The notes beneath the pieces are model-generated. The model did no database searches, was not told where the DNA came from, and saw only the letters and a program-made list of their open reading frames with translations. A stretch of 64,000 nucleotides of DNA. It comes from JAOUEA01 sp963821935. GTDB lineage: Bacteria; Actinomycetota; UBA4738; HRBIN12. This document shows, in pieces, positions 44,845-52,522 of this stretch. Made by a program: the position numbers and the translations under genes. Every line of letters starts with the position of its first letter. The first letter of the stretch is position 1. The stretch spans positions 248,001 through 312,000 of the forward strand of contig CAWGFM010000004.1 in assembly GCA_963821935.1 (NCBI GenBank), in the 5' to 3' direction.

Positions 44845-45078
44845 GTGCCGGGGCCAACCGAGATCACCCGATCAATCCTGATGCGCTCTCGCGAAGTAGC
44901 CGACTACCTGGGTGTCAGCCGCAAGCGCGTGGACCAAATGGAGGTGCTAGGCCGCCTGCCCGAACCGGGGCATGTCGAAGATCACCGGATGTGGGATCGC
45001 GCCGAGATCGAGGCATGGGCCGATCAGCAATGGTGGGGCACGAGGCCTTGGCGTCACGCTGCGGAGCGTTCGCGGTAG
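44845..45078 (+). CDS. Excisionase-like helix-turn-helix protein (intact copy)
   Basis: A 77-residue protein with one winged helix-turn-helix of the MerR/excisionase kind: MRSREVADYLGVSRKRVDQM, then a hinge and HRMWDRAEIEAWADQQWW near the C-terminus. GTG start at 44845. Three further copies exist in the island (46111, 51250 and 56007), all broken, and all share the WDRAEIEAWA...WW core. In integrated elements such proteins direct recombination or repress promoters. Confidence 0.75.
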   Translation: MPGPTEITRSILMRSREVADYLGVSRKRVDQMEVLGRLPEPGHVEDHRMWDRAEIEAWADQQWWGTRPWRHAAERSR

Positions 45079-45182
45079 GCGGCCTGCCGACACGCACCGC
45101 TGCAGTAGGCCGCGTCGGATCGTTGCCGCCAGCTCAGAACGCTGCTGCCGCGGGGCAGGTGCTGGACGAGGATGGGGAGCAT
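45054..45182 (-). CDS. Short ORF with CxxxC zinc-knuckle-like end; repeat family member
   Basis: A 42-residue ORF: MLPILVQHLPRGS, then LSWRQRSDAAYCSGACRQAAYRERSAA read in parts. The start matches the minus-strand repeats at 47393-47424 and 50936-50970. The end (YCSGACRQAAYRER) resembles the C-terminus of small actinobacterial zinc-finger proteins, so this looks like a gene collapsed by internal deletion. It overlaps the 3' end of the excisionase-like gene. Confidence 0.4.
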   Translation of the reverse strand: MLPILVQHLPRGSSVLSWRQRSDAAYCSGACRQAAYRERSAA

Positions 45183-45231
45183 TGCTCCGACGCTAGTCGG
45201 AGGGTGCGACCAGCTCGCACTTGAAAAGGTG

Positions 45232-45267
45232 AAGGACCCACCCACGAGGGGGTCGAGGGGGGTCCTT
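45232..45267. terminator. Probable transcription terminator hairpin
   Basis: AAGGACCC pairs with GGGTCCTT across a GC-rich loop, followed by a short T-containing stretch. A second small perfect hairpin (CTCCGAC/GTCGGAG, 45185-45202) lies upstream. They lie after the excisionase-like gene, in a region without genes. Confidence 0.5.
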
Positions 45268-45432
45268 CTGTTGGACGCTTGGGACCGCCGTGAGCCTTCC
45301 CCGCTCCGACCGGCTTGGTCCTACTCGTCCAAACTCTGGCTCGTTTACCCCGACTGATCACCACCAAACCGAGGCAAAAGAACTTCTGCCCAGCGAGCGT
45401 TTTCGTCTTGCAGTACAGGGAAGAACAGGCTC

Positions 45433-45837
45433 ATGACGCCGACGATGCCTCTGCTGCACGAGAGCAGCGCGAACGTAGGACTGGGAGGCCTCCCCGACGC
45501 TCGCGCGGCGCTGATGAGCGCACTCCCGCCCGGCGCTCCGCCGACCATCCAGGGCGATGTCGCCCTGGTCTTCTCGGAGTTGGCGACCAACGTGATCCGT
45601 CACTCTGGTGTCGGACCGAACGAGCAGCTCCTCATCCGCATGTACGGCGACCACGATGCCCTCCGCATCGAGGTCGAAGATCCAGGGACTGGGTTCGATC
45701 TGCCCGCCATGCTTCCGTTCAAAGACGATGGTCGCTGGGGTCTACGGCTCGTGGACCAGTTCGCAGCCGATTGGGGACTCAGAGCCGGGACGCGTCCTCC
45801 TACCGTCATGTGGTGCGAACTGCCATTCAAGAGCTGA
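45433..45837 (+). CDS. RsbW-like anti-sigma factor ATPase
   Basis: A 134-residue single HATPase_c domain protein of the anti-sigma/serine-kinase type (GHKL). The N box is ELATNVIRHSG, the G1 region DPGTGFDLP and the G2 region RWGLRLVDQFA. Such proteins hold a sigma factor and release it to an anti-anti-sigma partner; neither partner is visible here. The region 45268-45432 upstream shows no gene. ATG at 45433 or 45445. Confidence 0.85.
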   Translation: MTPTMPLLHESSANVGLGGLPDARAALMSALPPGAPPTIQGDVALVFSELATNVIRHSGVGPNEQLLIRMYGDHDALRIEVEDPGTGFDLPAMLPFKDDGRWGLRLVDQFAADWGLRAGTRPPTVMWCELPFKS

Positions 45838-45903
45838 CCTCCGTCCGCGATTCCGCTAACATCCGCCCCGTCCTTGACGAGCAGAGAGAGCGAGGTGGGT
45901 GCC

Positions 45904-46110
45904 GTGGCTTCGATCGAACCAGTGATCCAGGTGGCAGAGGCAGCACACTCATCGTCCACCGGAGCGGTGGAAGCGATCGAGGAAGCCTCCAGTCTGAACG
46001 ACGATCCCCAGGTGGCGGACGCCTTGGATGAGGCCGCCCTTCGAGCTAACATCACGGTGGGAAGGCTCGACTGGCTCCGCAGTCGTTTGCGGGGTTTCTT
46101 CTCTCGCTGA
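45904..46110 (+). CDS. Hypothetical small protein
   Basis: A 68-residue protein rich in Ala, Glu and Ser with a basic C-terminus (VGRLDWLRSRLRGFFSR) that could be an amphipathic membrane-binding helix. GTG at 45904 is preferred for its GCGAGG site; TTG 45874 would add ten residues. Its TGA is followed directly by the GTG of the second excisionase-like copy. No family recognised. Confidence 0.5.
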   Translation: MASIEPVIQVAEAAHSSSTGAVEAIEEASSLNDDPQVADALDEAALRANITVGRLDWLRSRLRGFFSR

Positions 46111-46390
46111 GTGCCTGAGTCAGCCGAGATCACCCGAGCTGCCCAGCCTGGTCTGATGCGTCCTCGCGACGTGGCGGTGTTCCTCGGTGTTAGCCGTCAG
46201 CGGGTGGAAGCTCTGACCTGTGGATCAGCTCTCGACCTCAGATGTGTTCTCCCGCCCGCGCATGGTGGGTATCCACCGCATGTGGGACCAGACCGAAATC
46301 GAGGCATGGGCCGATGAGCAATGGTGGGACAGCAAGCCGTGGCGTCGGAGAGGCTCGACGACCGAGAAGGCTATCCGTCGTCAGTCTTAG
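46111..46390 (+). pseudogene. Excisionase-like helix-turn-helix gene, broken copy 2
   Basis: Starts like copy 1 (EITRA, MRPRDVAVFLGVSRQRVE). It then contains what looks like an imperfect 17-19 bp duplication (GTGGAAGCTCTGACCT followed by GTGGATCAGCTCTCGACCT) that shifts the frame. In the shifted frame it continues as VGIHRMWDQTEIEAWADEQWW and ends at TAG 46388. The protein cannot be made as one chain. The 3' end overlaps the convergent gene at 46371. Confidence 0.7.
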
Positions 46391-46652
46391 TGAGATGGAA
46401 GGCATAGCCACGGGAGCCGAGGCTGCGGAGCACCTTCTCGAACCACTGGCGATTGCCGAATAGCGAGGACTCCTGCCATGGATAGTCAGCCTCGACATAT
46501 CCGGCGGCGTACTCCAGCGGGCCAGCATCCCTGAACTCTCGCTCAACCTCCTCCTGCTGAGCGGGATCCTCCAGGTCGACCGTCACTGTCCCGTTCTCGT
46601 TCAAGATCACGACCCCCACGTACTTTCCCTGTCGCGACAGCTCGGCCTGCAT
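46371..46652 (-). CDS. Hypothetical protein
   Basis: A 93-residue acidic protein with a well-formed sequence: GKYVGVVILNENGTVTVDLED, then an acidic helix, and ESSLFGNRQWFEKVLRSLGS near the end. No family recognised. Codon use is like neighbouring genes. Convergent overlap of 20 bp with the broken excisionase-like copy 2. Confidence 0.6.
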   Translation of the reverse strand: MQAELSRQGKYVGVVILNENGTVTVDLEDPAQQEEVEREFRDAGPLEYAAGYVEADYPWQESSLFGNRQWFEKVLRSLGSRGYAFHLTKTDDG

Positions 46653-46869
46653 CTCGACATCGTCGCACGATGCCTCCTAGGCCGCCGCCCGACGGCGGTA
46701 CGCGGCCCACTCCACACTGGGGAGCGATAGGAAGCGGTCGGGGACGCGGCGCCAGCGTCCGGCTGTGGAGTCGCCGACACCATCTGAGGGCCGGTGGCTT
46801 CGGATACCCCTCGGTATGGCTGGGGGGCGGTTCCTCTAGCCTGGCAAGCGAGGGAGGGGAGACGCCGTC

Positions 46870-46983
46870 ATGGACGAGTCGGAGGAAGCTCGGGAGGAAC
46901 TCATTCGGCAACTTGCAGAGAGCAAAGGTTCAATCTGGAGAAGGTCGAGGAAGGCTCGCCACCTCGCCCATGAGGACGTTTGA
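46870..46983 (+). CDS. Short ORF, 37 aa
   Basis: MDESEEAREELIRQLAESKG followed by a basic end, 37 residues. A change of frame after AESKG would give FNLEKVEEGSPPRP with a TGA overlapping the next ATG as ATGA, so this may be a frameshifted small gene. Low confidence. Confidence 0.3.
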   Translation: MDESEEAREELIRQLAESKGSIWRRSRKARHLAHEDV

Positions 46984-47086
46984 GTACGGGCTGATCGATC
47001 GACAGACCACCACAGCCGTCTTCGGTGGACACTACGGCCTCGATTTCATCGAGACCTTCCTGGAGAGGGTCGCAACCGGGCGCTGA
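46970..47086 (+). CDS. Short ORF, 38 aa
   Basis: ATG 46970 gives MRTFEYGLIDRQTTTAVFGG and then HYGLDFIETFLERVATGR. It overlaps the preceding short ORF. Protein-like but of unknown family. Confidence 0.35.
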   Translation: MRTFEYGLIDRQTTTAVFGGHYGLDFIETFLERVATGR

Positions 47087-47095
47087 TCGTTGGGC

Positions 47096-47424
47096 GCGGA
47101 CGGGGCAGGTAGGCAGCCTGCCGACACGCCGCACTTCAGTAGGTCGAGCTGGAACGCTGACGCCATCCGAGTGCAGATTCTCTCTCAGCGACGGGGTTTC
47201 GCTGGCCGATAGACGGGTATCCACAGGACTGGTCAACCCCCCTAGGGTGGCCAACCCAGAACGTTGGATGGGCCCCCCGGACGCTGACAGAGCACGCCGT
47301 GGGTGAGCCCATCCAGCGTTCGTTTAGCTCGCAGGGGACCGACTGACCTTCCACGCCCTAGACCTTCGCTGACACCCAACCGCTCACGATCGCGGGGTAG
47401 GTGCTGGACGAAGATGGAGACCAT
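47096..47424 (-). pseudogene. Degenerate member of the minus-strand repeat family
   Basis: This 0.33-kb stretch begins like the ORF at 45182: MVSIFVQHLPRDRERLGVSE (start 47424). After frame changes it ends with LGWRQRSSSTY, a stop in place of the first cysteine, then SAACRQAAY. It is therefore a longer, decayed copy of a zinc-finger-type gene whose collapsed version is at 45054-45182. Nothing else is seen in 47087-47479 except the inverted repeat listed separately. Confidence 0.45.
47260..47320. repeat. 14-bp inverted repeat
   Basis: AACGTTGGATGGGC (47260-47273) pairs with GCCCATCCAGCGTT (47307-47320) with one G-T pair; the loop is 33 bases. It lies inside the degenerate repeat copy. It could be a terminator or the trace of an inserted element. 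Confidence 0.4.
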
Positions 47425-47479
47425 AGGCCCGCCGTGTTGGGGGAGGCCGCGCTAGGCGGCGACGGCTCCTAAGCCGCGG

Positions 47480-47659
47480 TCAGCTGGGGGGTGAGCCGCT
47501 CTTCATGAGCACAAGGACGGATTGGGTGCCGAACACGATGCTCACGGCCAGGACGATCCAGTTGAGAGCTGTCCAGCCATCGTTGATGCCCTCGATGATC
47601 GTGAGGATCCCGATGACGCTGAACGCGATCAGGAACAACCCCGCCTTGGTTCGATCCAC
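47480..47659 (-). CDS. Small membrane protein
   Basis: A 59-residue protein with two hydrophobic helices: KAGLFLIAFSVIGILTII and LNWIVLAVSIVFGTQSVLV, with a short loop between. GTG at 47659 gives a compact form; an open frame up to 47785 adds a polar N-terminus. No family recognised. Confidence 0.55.
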   Translation of the reverse strand: MDRTKAGLFLIAFSVIGILTIIEGINDGWTALNWIVLAVSIVFGTQSVLVLMKSGSPPS

Positions 47660-47826
47660 GCTGTCCTCCGAATCGGGTCGGTGCACGCAATCGGGAAGCA
47701 TGGTCCACCGCAGCTTCACTGTCCACAGGTCCGTTCGCGGAGGAGTCCCTACCTGCGCGTCCCCAATAGGGCGAACGCTGACCATTCATGGATCGGCACT
47801 TCGCGGCCCGAGGTCTTGCGAGTCGA

Positions 47827-48351
47827 TCAGTTTCCCGAACGCTCCTCCGCGAGACGGGCCAGGTTCGCGAGCTGTTTCCTGTCGGCGCTGTTGACCAGGG
47901 GGCGGAAGAGCGTTCGCGCGCCACGCTTCAGCCAGTACGGGACATAGTTCACCCGCTGGATCGTTTCCGTATAGACGATCCGCGACCCAACCCCCTCTGG
48001 TTGGACGTCATAGCGATGTTCGAAGTGCACTTCCCACGGTCGCCCGCGCTTGCGATCGAGCCGCGCGTCCGTTTCGATCACGAATCTGCTCGGTCTCGTC
48101 GCCTCCACGACCACTGACCGATCGTGGAAGGTGCCGTTGAAGTTGGCACCCGAGGATGTGAACCTCGTGCCGACGCCCACAGATCCTGCGTCGGCTTCGA
48201 GGGCGAGCAGTTTGAAGTTCTCGTCGCTCGCTCGTTCCCCCGACCACTCCAGATGAGCCTGCAGGTCCGCGATGGTGTCGTAGACCGTCTCCGCTGGAGC
48301 TTTCGACGTGACGGAGGTCTGGGTGATGAACGTGAATGGTCGCTGGGTCAT
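47827..48351 (-). CDS. SRPBCC (polyketide cyclase/START-like) family protein
   Basis: A 174-residue helix-grip-fold protein. The start FTFITQTSVTSKAPAETVYD is typical, as are the later FEHRYDVQPEGVGSRIVYTE strands and a basic C-terminal helix. These proteins bind hydrophobic small molecules; the ligand is unknown. ATG at 48351. It sits with two small membrane protein genes on the minus strand. Confidence 0.85.
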   Translation of the reverse strand: MTQRPFTFITQTSVTSKAPAETVYDTIADLQAHLEWSGERASDENFKLLALEADAGSVGVGTRFTSSGANFNGTFHDRSVVVEATRPSRFVIETDARLDRKRGRPWEVHFEHRYDVQPEGVGSRIVYTETIQRVNYVPYWLKRGARTLFRPLVNSADRKQLANLARLAEERSGN

Positions 48352-48438
48352 CGATGCCTCCGTGATGAGGCGATGTCGACACCATATCCGGCGTTTGCGC
48401 TGCCTGCGGCTCCCCCGCCACTCCGGCGGGTAGGCGAG

Positions 48439-48711
48439 TCAGACGCCGAAGTCGTCGCGTTCCTGCACCCGCTCGGTGCCCGCAGGCGTCTCCACGACGT
48501 TCTCCCGAAGGGTGCCGGTCCGCCTGCTGCCGAGGAACACCAGGAGCAAACCGATCAGCGCCGCGATGACGCCCACCCAGATCGCGATCATGCCTGCGGC
48601 CTCGGTATCGAACCCGTCCGCACTGGCGGTCACCGCAAACCGAAGCACGGCACCCACCACGATCAACACGAGTCCGAAGCCGATGAGGCCCGTTCCGGTC
48701 GTCCGATTCAT
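48439..48711 (-). CDS. DUF6458-like small membrane protein
   Basis: A 90-residue protein with two membrane helices (TGLIGFGLVLIVVGAVLRFA and IAIWVGVIAALIGLLLVFLG) and a charged cytoplasmic tail. The first helix ending in VLRFAVTA is typical of a small membrane-protein family common in Actinobacteria (DUF6458-like). Function unknown. Confidence 0.7.
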   Translation of the reverse strand: MNRTTGTGLIGFGLVLIVVGAVLRFAVTASADGFDTEAAGMIAIWVGVIAALIGLLLVFLGSRRTGTLRENVVETPAGTERVQERDDFGV

Positions 48712-48869
48712 GGCCTTCTCCTCTCAACTGCGTGCTGGGAACGATTCCCAGAGCACTTCCCAGCGAACCGCGGCGTACGGCCATTTCCTCTCGGCGGAAG
48801 ACCTAGGTCGCAATTCGATCCCCACGGAGACCTGGTTCGAGTCTGCGATGTTGGGGTGCCCAGTCTCCA

Positions 48870-48899
48870 TTGACGGGTGACGCCCATTCGACCTACGGT
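48870..48899 (+). promoter_or_regulatory. Putative promoter of the secreted protein gene at 48943
   Basis: TTGACG, an 18-bp spacer and TACGGT, about 44 bp before the TTG start. It is near consensus at -35 and identical in -10 and spacer length to the HU promoter. Confidence 0.6.
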
Positions 48900-48942
48900 G
48901 CTCGATGTCCGAACCCTGACCACACATCCCAGGAGGATCGAA

Positions 48943-49875
48943 TTGAATAAGAAGAAGAACCGCAAGGTCGTGCTCAGGGTAGTCCCGTTCCTGTTGGCGA
49001 TCGGGGCGATGGTGGTGCCGACCACCCTGGCGAGTGCCGCGCCCGACAAGCTGTTCGACCTCCATATGGCACCAGCCTCGCTGGCTGCCGGCGCGAACGG
49101 GGCCACCCTCACCGCGACGTTCCGCAACGGGACGCCATCGGGGAACTCCTCGATCAACTCGGTCAAGCTCTTCGCGAACGCTCCGGCGGGCTTCACGATC
49201 ACCGGTGCGACCGGGATCGGCAGCGAGGTCGTGGCTCCGGGCGGTCAGTCCGTGTCCGTCTCGAACATCCCTCCGGTCAAGCCGGGCAAGAGTTACGTGC
49301 TGACGCTGACGGTGAACACGCCCACGCAATCAGGATCAACCGTCACCTGGAGCGGGTCCGCATGGACCGGCTCCTCGTTCACTGGTGAAACGTTCCTCTA
49401 CAGCCCCCAGCCCGGCAGCTCCGTCACCACGACCTTCAATGACGACGTCCTGGGGTGCGGGGACGATTACACGGAATCGGGCGACGCGGGTGACCTGACG
49501 ATCGTCCGCCAGCAGGGCGCGTGCGCTCAGGGAATCCCCATCACGATCGTCGTCGGTGAGAAGGAATTCGAGGTCCAGAAGCCATTCGTGGATGGTTCAG
49601 CGTTCCGGATGACGATCGCCTGGGTCGTCGAGGACGCGGAGAACCCGGTTCCCGCGACCAAGGTCGATTACGGCGACGTTGCGGGACCTCACGACATGCA
49701 GTTCTGCCTGGGCGACGGTGGCGATGCCAACACCTATCCGGACCTGCCGGCGAACGAGTTCTGGTGCATCACGGACCAGAACGTGGACCTGTTCGAGACC
49801 GGTCCCAACGCGGGCTCCTTGCAGCTCACCGAGCAGTACTTCGGGGCGGGCGACCCCAAGTTCACGAGGGGGTAA
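48943..49875 (+). CDS. Secreted protein of unknown function, TTG start
   Basis: A 310-residue exported protein. TTG at 48943 is chosen because AGGAGG lies 6 bases upstream and it gives a textbook signal peptide (NKKKNRKVVLRVVPFLLAI..., cleavage near LASAA). The mature part is beta-rich: a DUF11-like or fibronectin-like first half (TLTATFRNGTPSGNSSINS, PGKSYVLTLTVNTPTQSGS) and a second half with several cysteines (LGCGDDY, FWCITDQ). No anchor or lipobox is visible, so it is probably released or weakly bound. Confidence 0.75.
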   Translation: MNKKKNRKVVLRVVPFLLAIGAMVVPTTLASAAPDKLFDLHMAPASLAAGANGATLTATFRNGTPSGNSSINSVKLFANAPAGFTITGATGIGSEVVAPGGQSVSVSNIPPVKPGKSYVLTLTVNTPTQSGSTVTWSGSAWTGSSFTGETFLYSPQPGSSVTTTFNDDVLGCGDDYTESGDAGDLTIVRQQGACAQGIPITIVVGEKEFEVQKPFVDGSAFRMTIAWVVEDAENPVPATKVDYGDVAGPHDMQFCLGDGGDANTYPDLPANEFWCITDQNVDLFETGPNAGSLQLTEQYFGAGDPKFTRG

Positions 49876-50302
49876 CGAGACCGTTCCCGGATCGCGGAGC
49901 AGGTCTGGCGACTCGAAGCGGAGGTAGACATATCGGACGCCCGGCAGCTAGCTGCCCTGTGACGCTGGACTCTCACCAGAACTGCATGCGAGACATGAGG
50001 CCACGACTACGGCGAGTGCAACGGCGGTCGTTCTCAATCGTGGGCCTCCTTCTCGCAGACCTTACCGTCCACGAGGTCCGTAAAGTCTCTCTCATCGCCG
50101 AGCGCGCACGCCCAGCCAAAGCGGTGCCTGAGATGATCGGTGGTGGCAGAACCGGGACGAACACGAAGTAAGGCTGCGCGCGCCGTGGCACTCGAAAGCC
50201 TCGTACCAGGCATGTCGATGGGTGGCGCTCGTTAGGGTTCGACCCGCCGCCACCGCCATCCATCGAGCGACGATGGCCGCCACCCTCCCGCGAAATGGTT
50301 CC
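49876..50302. other. Intergenic stretch without a supported gene
   Basis: No start with a ribosome site and a protein-like frame is seen. Directly after the TAA of the upstream gene the same frame reads IAEQVWRLEAEVDISDARQL before a stop, which looks like the tail of a lost gene. The rest holds only short overlapping frames. Confidence 0.5.
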
Positions 50303-50785
50303 TTACGCGGGTCCTCCGGCAAGCTCCCCTCGGATCGCTCCCGCTGGATACCTTCGGTTGTGGACGTTCACATAGAACCGCTCGGGGTGATCGATGATCC
50401 GCTGCACCAAGTCGCTGTCGAGACCCCGAACGCACCCATGAACATGATTGATCGTGGTCGGAAGCCCTCGGCGGCCTGAGAAGAGTTCAACACGAACCGG
50501 ACCCGCGACCCCCGCTTGGCCGCGGTGAATATGCGCGGCCGTCGGGCGTGCGATCTTGCTCCACTGGAGATCGAAGCACACCCGTCCCCTCGCGGCAGCC
50601 AAGGAGAAGGTCGCCTCGCCTTCGCCGTTGCGGTCGCCAGGTCCTGGGACCTCTTGTGCTCCGAACATGCCGATAGGCCCGATGGTGACAGGACCACCCC
50701 CAGCGAAGGCCGCTTGGACAGGCACGAGTGCTGCCAACGTCACAGCGAGGGCGAGCGTCGTCACCATCCGCGTCCGCTTGGACAT
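50303..50785 (-). CDS. Secreted CHRD-domain protein
   Basis: A 160-residue exported protein with a signal peptide (to about AFAGGG) and one CHRD domain: MFGAQEVPGPGD at the start, ARGRVCFDLQWSKI, TAAHIHRGQAGVAGPV and YVNVHNRRYPAGAIRGEL, the classic CHRD blocks. CHRD domains occur in many bacterial exported proteins of unknown role. Reads away from the right-hand repeat at 50936. Confidence 0.88.
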   Translation of the reverse strand: MSKRTRMVTTLALAVTLAALVPVQAAFAGGGPVTIGPIGMFGAQEVPGPGDRNGEGEATFSLAAARGRVCFDLQWSKIARPTAAHIHRGQAGVAGPVRVELFSGRRGLPTTINHVHGCVRGLDSDLVQRIIDHPERFYVNVHNRRYPAGAIRGELAGGPA

Positions 50786-50925
50786 CGCTCCTCCTTTCCC
50801 TTCGCGACCGTGACTCTCACCACAGGTCGGAACGACGACTTGGCCCTCACTCTAATGCCCATTGGCGTCGTGGGCGAATCAGGAAGCATCCCTTCAGGAG
50901 CCATGTGGCCCTGGCTGACACCCAG

Positions 50926-50970
50926 CCGTTGGCGGTCGCGGGGCAGCCGTTGCACGAGGATGGGAAGCAT
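50926..50970 (-). repeat. Minus-strand repeat family member (start segment)
   Basis: On the minus strand from ATG 50970: MLPILVQRLPRDRQRLGVSQ, then unrelated frame. It matches 45182 and 47424 over about 45 bases of DNA, including GCGGGGCAG, ACGAGGATGGG and GCTGACACCCA. Only the start segment of the presumed gene is left. Confidence 0.45.
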
Positions 50971-51010
50971 CCTCGGACGCTAGCGACAGGCGGCGACACG
51001 GAGGATGGAA

Positions 51011-51226
51011 CTAGAACTCGAAGTCCCTCATGGCCCAGAAGACGAACACCATCACCGATATCCAGGCAATGGCGGCGGTGACGATCAGCCACATCAGGAA
51101 GCGAGCGGGGAGCGAGCGCGGGCGCGAACCACCCGTGCGACCACGGACGCTCAACACGATCCCCACGATCGTTGCGACAGCAGCAACTCCGAAAAGAAGA
51201 CCGTCCCACTCATCGGCGAGATCCAC
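51011..51226 (-). CDS. Small membrane protein
   Basis: A 71-residue protein with two hydrophobic segments, WDGLLFGVAAVATIVGIVLS and ARFLMWLIVTAAIAWISVMV, separated by a basic loop. GTG at 51226 is the likely start. No family recognised. Confidence 0.5.
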   Translation of the reverse strand: MDLADEWDGLLFGVAAVATIVGIVLSVRGRTGGSRPRSLPARFLMWLIVTAAIAWISVMVFVFWAMRDFEF

Positions 51227-51249
51227 TACTCCGAACCTAGAATCCCGCC

Positions 51250-51512
51250 ATGCCCGAGTCACACGAGGTCACCCGGGCGGTTCAACGCGGCCTGATGCGT
51301 ACCTCGGACGTGGCTGCGTTCCTGGAAGTGAGCCGTCAGCGGGTGGATCAGCTCGCTGAGTTAGGCGGCTCCGATACCGACTTTGTAGGCATTCACCGGA
51401 CGTGGGACAGGGCCGAGATCGAGCATGGGCGGACCAGCACTGGTGGGGCACTAGGCGCTGGCGGGTGCCGAATCCAGCCGTCCGTAGCCGACCAACATCG
51501 TCGCTCGCCTAA
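51250..51512 (+). pseudogene. Excisionase-like helix-turn-helix gene, broken copy 3
   Basis: ATG 51250: EVTRAVQRGLMRTSDVAAFL, SRQRVDQL, HRTWDRAEIE, then a one-base loss (GAGCATGGG where GAGGCATGGG is expected). The shifted frame continues AWADQHWWGTRRWR and ends at TAA 51510. The HTH itself is intact; only the C-terminal part is out of frame, so a truncated protein with changed end could still bind DNA. Confidence 0.7.
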
Positions 51513-51517
51513 TCAAG

Positions 51518-52411
51518 TCACCTACTCCTCCTGACCACCGAACCAAAGGTCGCCACCAAGAGGGCGAAAGCAATGCATCCCGCAAGCGCCAGCGTGGTGC
51601 CAACCGCGTTGACCCGGGGCGAGGCATTCGTCGCGGTGGCAAGGAGCTCTGGTCCAAGGCCACGGGTGCTGTTCGATCCAACCAAGGCATCGACGACGAC
51701 GAACTCGGCCAGGGCGAGCGCGAAGACCACCGCCGCGGCTGCGCCGATCGCCAGGCGGATCTGCGGGAGGATGATCCTGCGCAGGACTTCGCCGGGAGGG
51801 GCACCCAGATCTGTCGCCATCTCCTCCTGTTCCCGATCAAGGAACAACAACCTGGTCCAGACGACGAGCGTCGCAACGGGAAGGAACAGGGTCACGAGCC
51901 CGACGAATTGCGCCCGAGTGCCGAACCATCCGAACTCCCCGAACGGGAACGACCGGAGGGGGTAGGCCAACAGCAGCCACATCGCCGCCCCGAGCGTCAC
52001 CGGCGGCAAGGCGAGCGCGACGAGCATACTGGCCATCCCTGCTTCCCTCAGTCGTGAATGCCATCCGCGGCACCCCAGGGCGAAGGCGCTGCCTATCGGC
52101 ACCGCGACCGCTGTCGTGAGGGTCGCAAGCACCAAGCTGTGGACGAGGCGGTCCCGGGTCTCCGAGTCGTAGGCGATCGACTCCCCGGCGGCAGGATCGC
52201 CGACCCACCATCGAAGGCTCGCCCCCTCCCAGTGGGTGACGGACGTGCCTGCGTTGAATGAATAGATGACGACCAACACCAGCGGGGTCAACGACCACAG
52301 GAGATAGCCTGCCGTGATGAGAGCGAGCCACGGCGCATCGCGGCACTGCGACCTTGAGATCTGCATCCACCGCATGCCAGGAGAGTGACCCGCTCGATCC
52401 TCGTGGCGCAA
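51518..52411 (-). CDS. ABC transporter permease, PotC/PotB-like, orphan
   Basis: A 297-residue membrane permease of the spermidine/putrescine-iron type. Six membrane helices are visible, with the EAA loop as EEMATDLGAPPGEVLRRIILP and a TM region LATLTTAVAVPIGSAFALG. ATG choices at 52411, 52375 and 52366 cannot be decided. No ATPase, second permease or binding protein lies nearby, so it is probably a relic carried by the island or depends on partners elsewhere. Confidence 0.85.
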   Translation of the reverse strand: MRHEDRAGHSPGMRWMQISRSQCRDAPWLALITAGYLLWSLTPLVLVVIYSFNAGTSVTHWEGASLRWWVGDPAAGESIAYDSETRDRLVHSLVLATLTTAVAVPIGSAFALGCRGWHSRLREAGMASMLVALALPPVTLGAAMWLLLAYPLRSFPFGEFGWFGTRAQFVGLVTLFLPVATLVVWTRLLFLDREQEEMATDLGAPPGEVLRRIILPQIRLAIGAAAAVVFALALAEFVVVDALVGSNSTRGLGPELLATATNASPRVNAVGTTLALAGCIAFALLVATFGSVVRRSR

Positions 52412-52522
52412 GTTCCTTCACCGGTATCCCAGCAAAGGGGTCACTCCTGGGGGACCCCGCTTGCGTTACGCTCCGGCCCAAGGCTCAAGCGCGGTCGAAC
52501 TCGAGCCGGAAGGCGGTGCACG

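Noticed and set aside
46680..46860. Minus-strand coding tail ending in EWAAYRRRAAA before 46680
   Set aside because: The frame has a protein-like end but no start or ribosome site, and upstream content is not convincing; too weak to annotate.
44845..51512. An integron-like cassette array (small genes with recurring segments)
   Set aside because: No attC-type sites with paired inverted core sequences were found between the genes, and the recombinase lacks a visible integron-integrase insert; the recurring segments are coding copies.
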